This document shows, piece after piece, positions 1 through 4,857 of a DNA stretch of 6,151 nucleotides (positions within the stretch are counted from its first letter, which is position 1; every line of letters begins with the position of its first letter). The stretch lies in contig CAMZAY010000071.1 of assembly GCA_947304365.1 (NCBI GenBank), positions 1 through 6,151 on the forward strand, in the 5' to 3' direction. The position numbers and the translations under genes are program-made. Below the pieces are notes generated by a model. The model was given only the letters and a program-made list of their open reading frames with translations, was not told the DNA's origin and made no database searches. The stretch is from an uncultured Clostridia bacterium. GTDB lineage: Bacteria > Bacillota > Clostridia > Christensenellales > CAG-138.

Positions 1-459
1 CTCGGATACGGCGCATTGCGCGACCCTTCCGGTCCCGAAATGAACGGATTTGAGCATGTTCTCGACGCCTGTCATCAATATGCAGATAAGCATAAGTATC
101 AGCGCGGGATATGCCGATCGGTCGCCGAGCGCTGAGCCGCAAACGCTTTTGGAAAGCGCCGCGAGCGGAACTGCGAGCAGCGTCCAGAGCAGCAAGAAGA
201 CCTTAAGCGCTGAAAGCAAAAGCCCCTTTATTTCCGTGCCTTTCATGCCCGCGGCAAGGCTCGTCACCGCGATATTGAGCCCCGAAATGCTGAACGAAAC
301 CACTATCCCGTACAGCTGCATCATAAGCGAATTGAGGCCCAACGCGGTCGCCGGTACGCATTTCCCGAGCGCGATACGGTAAGCGAACGCCATTGCCTGC
401 AGCGCGGCGTTCGATAAAAAAAGCATCATCACTCTGTATGATACGGAATCCCTTTTCAT
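1..459 (-). CDS. SpoVB/MATE-like flippase (MOP superfamily), N-terminal part, cut by the window edge
   Basis: Only the first 153 codons are present; the reading frame is open to position 1. The product is a hydrophobic membrane protein with likely transmembrane segments near residues 9-31, 42-70, 82-102 and 115-131. The order and character of these segments resemble the start of SpoVB and related polysaccharide or lipid II flippases. In particular, TM1 ends in AFAYRIALG, a GLNSLMMQLYGIVVSF stretch starts TM2, SISGLNIAVTSLAAG follows, and a segment after TM4 ends in GRVAQCAVSE, where SpoVB has its G-x-x-x-x-x-A-x-S-Q-x-x-E region. Family members move lipid-linked glycans across the membrane, but the substrate here is unknown. 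The start is uncertain: no Shine-Dalgarno lies at a normal distance from the ATG at 459, and that ATG sits inside the terminator-like hairpin at 416-476. In-frame ATGs at 429 and 426 are alternatives that still keep most of TM1. An ordinary MATE drug exporter is a less likely reading. Confidence 0.72.
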   Translation of the reverse strand, partial: MKRDSVSYRVMMLFLSNAALQAMAFAYRIALGKCVPATALGLNSLMMQLYGIVVSFSISGLNIAVTSLAAGMKGTEIKGLLLSALKVFLLLWTLLAVPLAALSKSVCGSALGDRSAYPALILMLICILMTGVENMLKSVHFGTGRVAQCAVSE

Positions 460-476
460 ACAGAATGATAATGCTC
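416..476 (-). terminator. Intrinsic terminator of the uvrC operon, overlapping the next gene's start
   Basis: In minus-strand RNA, bases 476-456 pair with 441-421 to form an uninterrupted 21-bp stem of 18 Watson-Crick and 3 G-U pairs, with a 14-nt loop. Seven U residues follow (the last stem bases run into them; A-run 416-422 on the plus strand). The G-U pairs (positions 465/432, 470/427, 476/421) would be A-C mismatches in plus-strand RNA, and there is no U tract on that side, so the hairpin is built for minus-strand transcripts. It starts 29 nt after the Ntn-hydrolase-like stop codon, which is normal for a terminator. The stem is AT-rich, which is weaker than usual. It includes the flippase ATG at 459-457, so it could instead be an attenuator or a translation-blocking hairpin. 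Confidence 0.72.
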
Positions 477-505
477 GCCGTCCCTTAATTATTCGGGCGG
501 GCGGA

Positions 506-1183
506 TCATTTGCCCGCGGGTTTGTAAAGCTTATGCTTATGCCAGAAGGCGTCGTCCTTTGTAAGCACGAGCACGTCGATATCGCCGCCGCAGGTCTTGG
601 GCTTCATTTCAAAGCGCTGGAGCTTGATCGTAACGTCCACGAGGAACTCCGCGAAATCGACCGCGTCCTTGAGCGGCATGAGATCGTGGTTCACGGGCGT
701 GGGCGGCTGGGAATTGAGCAGCTTTGTTATCGCCTGCTGTTCGCCGCTCCAGGAGGAGCCGTAACGCATGCGGCCGTTATCCATGTTGATCCTTTTGAGC
801 TCCTTCGCGACGTCGTAAACGAAGGGCTCCTCTTCCTCGTACCCGCAGACGAAGAAGTGCACCGCGGGGAAAAAGCGGAAGGCATATGCCTGGAGCTTCT
901 TCGCAACGTCGGTCACTGAATCGTTTTCCCTTACCTCTTCGATCTCGAATAACCTAAGGAAATCGGAAACGGTTTTGTTCTCAAGTATCGCAAGCCCGCA
1001 ATAGCTGATGCCTACGCGCACCTTGCTCAAAAGGAACACCTTCTGGGCGTTGTCGGAGATGGAGAACGTGCCCTGCTGCTGGGTCTTGCCGTCGTTGGTT
1101 TTGAACATTATGTTGCCGGTCATGCGGCTGTCGGCAGCGAGCACGATCCCCTCCGGAACGTAAACGGAACACATTATGGACAT
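506..1183 (-). CDS. Proteasome-fold (Ntn-hydrolase superfamily) protein, unclassified
   Basis: The 225-residue protein shows the layout of a 20S proteasome beta subunit along its whole length. The N-terminal strand pair ends in GIVLAADSR (residues 12-20); AQKVFLL (46-52) carries a Lys33-like residue, Lys48; VGISYCGL (57-64) matches the strand and turn before helix 1; a HFFVCGYE strand (109-116) and a YGSSWSG turn (141-147) follow; CGGDIDVLVLTKD (198-210) matches the C-terminal GG-x-V-D-V strand. If Met1 is removed, Ser2 becomes residue 1 and Asp18 becomes Asp17, the exact spacing of the Thr1-Asp17 pair in proteasomes, HslV and Anbu. Lys48 is displaced by about 14 inserted residues (roughly 24-42). 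The usual Asp166 and Ser169 before the Gly-Gly appear as Pro195 and Cys198. It is not HslV, which has AGDGQ in place of AADSR. No signal peptide is seen, so it is probably cytoplasmic. Catalytic activity is unproven. It is the fourth operon gene, 16 nt after the ROK kinase. Confidence 0.8.
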   Translation of the reverse strand: MSIMCSVYVPEGIVLAADSRMTGNIMFKTNDGKTQQQGTFSISDNAQKVFLLSKVRVGISYCGLAILENKTVSDFLRLFEIEEVRENDSVTDVAKKLQAYAFRFFPAVHFFVCGYEEEEPFVYDVAKELKRINMDNGRMRYGSSWSGEQQAITKLLNSQPPTPVNHDLMPLKDAVDFAEFLVDVTIKLQRFEMKPKTCGGDIDVLVLTKDDAFWHKHKLYKPAGK

Positions 1184-1190
1184 TTCATCA

Positions 1191-1196
1191 TCCTCC
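1191..1196 (-). promoter_or_regulatory. Ribosome binding site of the Ntn-hydrolase-like gene
   Basis: GGAGGA on the minus strand lies 7 nt before the ATG at 1183 and directly follows the ROK kinase stop codon (1202-1200). It supports the start that gives Met-Ser at the N-terminus over the internal Met4, which is too far away. This matters because the proposed nucleophile is residue 2. Confidence 0.85.
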
Positions 1197-1199
1197 GAA

Positions 1200-2105
1200 T
1201 CAGATGACCGAGCCGATCACGCCCGCGTCGTTGCCGGCGGCCGCCTTGACGATGCTGCCGCAGGAGCCGAAGAAGCATTTGCCCGGCACCTTTCTGCGCA
1301 GAGGCTCGAGCAGGAAATCGCCCGCCTCGGAAACGCCGCCGCCAAGCGCGATGACCTCCGGATCGAACACGTTGACGAACGATGCGATCGCATCGGCAAG
1401 CGAATCCACATACTCTTCAAAGAGCCTTGCAGCGAATTTATCGCCGGCCTTCGCACAGTCGATAAGCAGCTTCGCATCGGGTTTTTCGCCCGCCGCTGCC
1501 TTCTTTGCTATCATTCCCCTGTCCTCGTCGACGGCTCTCTCAGCAAGACGCTTGAGCGCGGTCGCGGAGCAGAGCGTTTCGATGCAGCCGTGGTGCCCGC
1601 AGCCGCATTTGATACCGCCGCGGTCGATCATTGCATGTCCAAGCTCCGTGCCCCTGTTAAGGCCGCCGTGGAAGACCCTGCCGTTAATGATAAGGCATCC
1701 GCCGACTCCCGTACCGAGGGTGATAAGAAGCCCGGTCTTAACGCCTTTGAGCGAGCCGATGGCAAGCTCCGCATCGCCCGCGGCGTCCGCGTCGTTCTTG
1801 ACGATGACGCGGTCCGCGTTAATGGAGGCCTCGATGATGCGCTTGACGGGTATGTTCCTGAGCCCGATATTCCACGCGTCGAGTATTCCGCCGTCACTGC
1901 TGACGGAGCCGGGAACGGTCACTCCGATGGTCCCGATGGGCTCGCCTTCCGCAAGCTCGGCGGCCATCTTGACAATACCGCCGAAAAGCTTGTCGGAGTC
2001 CCCGAAGGGCGTCTTCATGTAAAGCTTTTTGACGATCCTGTACTCTTCGTCGACTACGCCGGCCTTTACGGCCGTACCGCCGATATCAAACCCTAATGAC
2101 AGCAT
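1200..2105 (-). CDS. ROK-family sugar kinase, probable glucokinase
   Basis: The 301-residue protein has the full set of ROK kinase marks. They are the N-terminal phosphate-binding motif DIGGT (residues 7-11), the NDAD motif (104-107) holding the catalytic Asp105, a second phosphate-binding loop LGTGVGG (130-136), and the sugar and zinc region ELGH (154-157) followed by C-G-C-G-x-x-G-C-x-E (167-176). His157 with Cys167, Cys169 and Cys174 would bind the structural zinc. LGGGVSEAGD (254-263) is the C-terminal adenosine-site loop. No helix-turn-helix precedes the kinase domain, so this is an enzyme and not a ROK repressor. Length is usual for bacterial ROK glucokinases. It should phosphorylate a hexose with ATP in the cytoplasm. 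Glucose is the likeliest substrate, but fructose, mannose, allose or N-acetyl sugars cannot be ruled out. It starts 4 nt after the HAD phosphatase gene, which points to coupled expression. Confidence 0.93.
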   Translation of the reverse strand: MLSLGFDIGGTAVKAGVVDEEYRIVKKLYMKTPFGDSDKLFGGIVKMAAELAEGEPIGTIGVTVPGSVSSDGGILDAWNIGLRNIPVKRIIEASINADRVIVKNDADAAGDAELAIGSLKGVKTGLLITLGTGVGGCLIINGRVFHGGLNRGTELGHAMIDRGGIKCGCGHHGCIETLCSATALKRLAERAVDEDRGMIAKKAAAGEKPDAKLLIDCAKAGDKFAARLFEEYVDSLADAIASFVNVFDPEVIALGGGVSEAGDFLLEPLRRKVPGKCFFGSCGSIVKAAAGNDAGVIGSVI

Positions 2106-2109
2106 TTAT

Positions 2110-2910
2110 TTATGCCTCCTTAAGCAAATATTTTTCGATCAGATATGCAACGCCGTCTTCACGGCAGGACGGGACTATGAGCTTTGCCGCGCGCTTGACC
2201 TCCTCGTTCCCGTCCTCAACACAGCAGCCGAGACCTGCCCACTCGATCATTTCGATATCAAGCGTATTGTCGCCGACAGCGGCGACCTCACTTCTTTCGA
2301 CGCCCAAATGATCAGCGATCATCTTGAGCGCGGTTCCCTTGTTGGCGCCGATCTTGTTGAATTCGATGAAGCCGGGCGACGAGGCGGATACCGCCGCCTT
2401 ACCGTAAAGCTTCTCCCTGAAAAACGGCAGAAGATAGGGAACGCGCTCCGGCTCCGTTATGATCAGCACCTTCGGCACGTTGTCCCAATGCATCCTGCGG
2501 ATATTCGGCTCTATCCTCGAGGGCAGATCGAGCGCCTGCGAATAAAGCGTGCCGTAGGTATGCTCATGCTCGTAAACGATCTCGTCGCCCTGATAGAGAT
2601 GCACATGCAGCCCCATTTCCTCCGCAAGATCGAGTATCTCGACGACGGTATCGCTTTCGAGCTTAGTTACGAAAAACGGCTTGCCCGTTGCGCCGAAGTT
2701 TATCATGGCGCCGCCGTAATTGATGATGAGCCCCTCTATACCGAGCTCGCGCCTTACCGTATCGGAGCCGTGAAAGCCCCTTCCTGTCGCGAGCGTGACG
2801 TAAATTCCCGCCTCCTGCGCGGCCCTTACGGCGCGCTTATTGCGCTCCGAAATAACGCCGCGGCGCGGGAGTATCGTATCGTCTATATCCATTGCGAGGA
2901 GTTTATACAT
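2110..2910 (-). CDS. Cof-type HAD-superfamily phosphatase (subclass IIB)
   Basis: The 266-residue protein is a HAD hydrolase with a type IIB cap. Motif I is DIDDT (residues 8-12), with Asp8 as the likely nucleophile and Asp10 as the acid/base. Motif II is the Thr42 region in LATGR (40-44). The motif III Lys is Lys191 in NKGTALK. Motif IV is GDNTLDIEM (213-221), with Asp214 and Asp218 as likely magnesium ligands. The cap lies between motifs II and III, as in YidA and Cof proteins, which hydrolyse sugar phosphates, pyridoxal phosphate or flavin phosphates; the substrate cannot be read here. The ATG at 2910 is chosen because AAGGAG sits 9 nt upstream and the protein then starts directly at the first strand, MYKLLAMDID. 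An upstream in-frame ATG at 2946 would add 12 charged residues and has no such support. The first 8 nt overlap the end of uvrC (ATGTATAA). Confidence 0.92.
   Translation of the reverse strand: MYKLLAMDIDDTILPRRGVISERNKRAVRAAQEAGIYVTLATGRGFHGSDTVRRELGIEGLIINYGGAMINFGATGKPFFVTKLESDTVVEILDLAEEMGLHVHLYQGDEIVYEHEHTYGTLYSQALDLPSRIEPNIRRMHWDNVPKVLIITEPERVPYLLPFFREKLYGKAAVSASSPGFIEFNKIGANKGTALKMIADHLGVERSEVAAVGDNTLDIEMIEWAGLGCCVEDGNEEVKRAAKLIVPSCREDGVAYLIEKYLLKEA
2115..2121 (-). promoter_or_regulatory. Ribosome binding site of the ROK kinase, inside the HAD gene
   Basis: AAGGAGG on the minus strand lies 9 nt before the ATG at 2105. It is made of the last sense codons of the upstream HAD gene (Leu-Lys-Glu-Ala), so ribosomes finishing that gene end on or next to it. 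This supports the chosen start and translational coupling. Confidence 0.88.
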
Positions 2911-4750
2911 CCGTTCCCTCTCCTTTTTCCGCGCGGAAAAAGTCATAGACCTTCCGCGCTGTCGGGTGATTCATACCGTCGGCGGAGGCAAGCTCCTCCA
3001 CAGAGGCGTTCCTTATGGCGTCAAGCGTCATGAATTTATCGAACAAAGCGCGCCTTCTTTTTTCACCCACGCCGTCGATCTCCTGAAGCACCGAATACAG
3101 CGCCGACTTGGCGCGCATGCTGCGGTGATAAGTTATCGCGAAGCGGTGCGCTTCGTCCCTTATGCGCTGGATCAGATGCAGGGTGCTGTCATTTCGAGGC
3201 AGAACGACCGGCTCGGGATCGTCCGGAAGGATTATCTCCTCATTTTCTTCGGCAAGTCCGATAGCGGGTATATAGGAAAGCCCGAACCTTTCGAGCACCT
3301 CCAGCGCGACGTTGAGCTGGCCCCTTCCACCGTCCATTATAATCAGATCCGGCAGTTTTGTCCACTTTTCATCGCCGTCCGCCGCTCTTTGGAATCGCCT
3401 CGTCAGATGCTCGCGCATGGTCTCGTAATCGTCGCCGTCGGCAGCGGTCTTGGTTTTGAACCTGCGGTAGAGCTCCTTCGCGGGTTTTCCGCCGACAAAA
3501 ACCACCATGGAGCCGACGGTATCCCTGCCCTGGAAATGCGAGTTGTCGAAGCATTCGATACGCGAAGGGATCTCGTCCATGCCGACGATCCGCGACAGAT
3601 CGACGAGAGCGCCCTCGCTCCTCTCCCATTCCTTCATGATCAGCTCGCGCTTTCTCTTGAGCGCCTCTTTGCCGTTCATTTCGGCAAGATCGGCAAGCTG
3701 TTTCTTTTCGCCCCTCTGCGGGCAAACGAGCTTTACGGAATGAGAGCAGTTTTCCTTAAGGACGCCGGCGATCTCCTCCGCTCCGTCCGGAAGCGTTTTA
3801 GTCACTATCTCGCTCGGGATATAGCCGCTGTCGATGTAAAACTGCATCAGGAACATCGCCATGATCTCGCCGTCGGACTCATCGGTCGCCGTAACGAAAT
3901 AGCCGTCGGTCATAACGACGGTGCCGTCACGCATCATCATTGCGTACACCACGGTGTTCATATCGTCCCTTGCGACGGCGAACACGTCGAAGCTGTTCAC
4001 TGTCGTTACCGCGGCGCGCTGCTTCGCGGCAAGGCTCTCCATAGCGCGTATCCTGTCCCTTAAAAGCGCCGCCCTCTCGAACTCCATACGCTCGGCCGCC
4101 TCGTTCATGCGGGCGGTAAGCTTGTCCGTGATGGGCTTGCAGCGCCCCTGGAGGAGCTGTTCGATCTCGTCAAGGTAGGCGTGATACTGCTCCCTTGTAA
4201 CATTACCCGAGCACGGCGCGCAGCATTTGCCTATATGATACATAAGGCAGGGCCTTTCGCGGCGCGCGATCGCCTTTTCGATATCCTTTTTGCAGTGTCT
4301 TACCGGGAAGAAGTCCCTGACGGCGGTTATCGCCTCACGCAGGGAGACCGCGGAAAGGAACGGCCCGAAATAGCGGGCGCCGTCCTTTTTGATCCGTCTT
4401 ACGATCTCTACGCGGGGAAAATCCTTCCTGCGATCGATGCGAACGTAAGGAAAATGCTTGTCGTCCTTCAAAAGTATGTTATACCTCGGGCGGTTTTGTT
4501 TTATCATGTTGCACTCCAAAGTGAGCGCTTCCGCCTCGGACGAGGTTATCGTAAACTCAAGATCGGCGATATTAGATACCATTGCGGCGACCTTGGGTGT
4601 TTTTACGTTATTCTGAAAATACTGACGAACGCGGTTCTTGAGATTGACCGCCTTGCCGACATAGATTATCTCACCCGCGGAATTGTACATGCGGTACACC
4701 CCCGGGCTGTCCGGCAAAAGCTTCAATTTATCCCTGATCACGTCGTTCAT
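2903..4750 (-). CDS. uvrC: UvrABC excinuclease subunit C
   Basis: UvrC makes both cuts around a DNA lesion after UvrA and UvrB have marked it (nucleotide excision repair). The 615-residue protein has all the expected parts. An N-terminal GIY-YIG nuclease has GVY at 17-19, YVG at 30-32 and catalytic-type Tyr30, Arg40 and Glu79, which cuts on the 3' side. A cysteine cluster C-x7-CC-x2-C (Cys168, 176, 177, 180) matches the site reported to hold an iron-sulfur cluster in UvrC. A UVR motif that binds UvrB lies near 204-238. The RNase H-like nuclease that cuts 5' has Asp402 in ECFDNSH, Asp473 in IIMDGGRGQ and His535 in RDEAHRF. A tandem helix-hairpin-helix lies at about 555-607. The ATG at 4750 gives the usual UvrC beginning, RDKLKLLPDSPGVY. 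An upstream ATG at 4831 would add 27 residues that read antisense through the divergent promoter region and has no ribosome site. No Shine-Dalgarno precedes 4750 either, unlike the neighbouring genes. It is the first gene of the minus-strand operon. Confidence 0.97.
   Translation of the reverse strand: MNDVIRDKLKLLPDSPGVYRMYNSAGEIIYVGKAVNLKNRVRQYFQNNVKTPKVAAMVSNIADLEFTITSSEAEALTLECNMIKQNRPRYNILLKDDKHFPYVRIDRRKDFPRVEIVRRIKKDGARYFGPFLSAVSLREAITAVRDFFPVRHCKKDIEKAIARRERPCLMYHIGKCCAPCSGNVTREQYHAYLDEIEQLLQGRCKPITDKLTARMNEAAERMEFERAALLRDRIRAMESLAAKQRAAVTTVNSFDVFAVARDDMNTVVYAMMMRDGTVVMTDGYFVTATDESDGEIMAMFLMQFYIDSGYIPSEIVTKTLPDGAEEIAGVLKENCSHSVKLVCPQRGEKKQLADLAEMNGKEALKRKRELIMKEWERSEGALVDLSRIVGMDEIPSRIECFDNSHFQGRDTVGSMVVFVGGKPAKELYRRFKTKTAADGDDYETMREHLTRRFQRAADGDEKWTKLPDLIIMDGGRGQLNVALEVLERFGLSYIPAIGLAEENEEIILPDDPEPVVLPRNDSTLHLIQRIRDEAHRFAITYHRSMRAKSALYSVLQEIDGVGEKRRRALFDKFMTLDAIRNASVEELASADGMNHPTARKVYDFFRAEKGEGTDV
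2920..2925 (-). promoter_or_regulatory. Ribosome binding site of the HAD gene, inside uvrC
   Basis: AAGGAG on the minus strand lies 9 nt before the ATG at 2910, within the last codons of uvrC (the Glu-Lys-Gly-Glu-Gly stretch). It decides the HAD start and, with the 8-nt gene overlap, suggests coupled translation. Confidence 0.82.
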
Positions 4751-4756
4751 GATATT

Positions 4757-4785
4757 ATTATAACTTATTTTTTCTTTTTTGGGAA
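4757..4785 (-). promoter_or_regulatory. Candidate uvrC operon promoter
   Basis: On the minus strand a perfect TATAAT (4762-4757) is preceded at 17 bp by TTCCCA (4785-4780, four of six matches to TTGACA), with a very A-rich spacer. Only 6 nt separate the -10 box from the uvrC ATG, so transcription would begin at or within a few bases of the start codon. The spacing supports a sigma-A-type promoter. The region is AT-rich, so chance matches are possible. Confidence 0.45.
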
Positions 4786-4791
4786 CCCATC

Positions 4792-4820
4792 TTGCATTTA
4801 ATTCGTTATATATGTAAAAT
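4792..4820 (+). promoter_or_regulatory. Candidate serpin promoter
   Basis: TAAAAT (4815-4820) could serve as the -10 box and TTGCAT (4792-4797) as a weak -35 box, 17 bp apart. The predicted start of transcription is near 4827, leaving a leader of about 30 nt that contains the strong ribosome site. The -35 match is poor (three of six). The whole gap 4751-4857 holds no other clear gene or RNA. Confidence 0.35.
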
Positions 4821-4842
4821 GGTATTGCCATGAACGAAAAAA

Positions 4843-4848
4843 AGGAGG
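4843..4848 (+). promoter_or_regulatory. Ribosome binding site of the serpin gene
   Basis: AGGAGG, preceded by a run of A, lies 9 nt before the ATG at 4858. It fixes the start and thus the signal peptide. Confidence 0.88.
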
Positions 4849-4857
4849 ATTAAACAG

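Noticed and set aside
50..382. Open frame of 110 codons on the plus strand
   Set aside because: It is antisense to the flippase N-terminus, whose minus-strand reading gives a coherent membrane protein.
497..517. GCGGGC/GCCCGC inverted repeat over the Ntn-hydrolase-like stop codon
   Set aside because: In minus-strand RNA it is only a 6-bp stem with a 9-nt loop and no U tract after it. The 416-476 hairpin is a far better terminator. It could still assist termination but cannot be supported alone.
1176..2096. Open frame of 306 codons on the plus strand, with a second one (1204-2022) in another frame
   Set aside because: Both are mirror readings of the ROK kinase gene, low in complexity and without motifs or a good ribosome site.
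2029..3033. Open frame of 334 codons on the plus strand
   Set aside because: It is antisense across the HAD gene and the ends of two neighbours; no family is recognisable and real genes explain the region.
2840..4063. Open frame of 407 codons on the plus strand
   Set aside because: It lies entirely antisense to uvrC and the HAD gene, shows no recognisable domain, and is expected from the GC-rich codon use of those genes. The minus-strand reading has full motif sets.
4751..4831. N-terminal extension of UvrC starting at 4831
   Set aside because: No ribosome site precedes it, the added residues are not part of the UvrC family start, and it reads back through the divergent promoter region.
4830..4853. 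Seven-codon open frame (MNEKKED) in the serpin leader, ending over the ribosome site
   Set aside because: There is no ribosome site for it, and the predicted transcription start lies within a few bases of its ATG. Its codons are just the A-rich and AGGAGG sequence.
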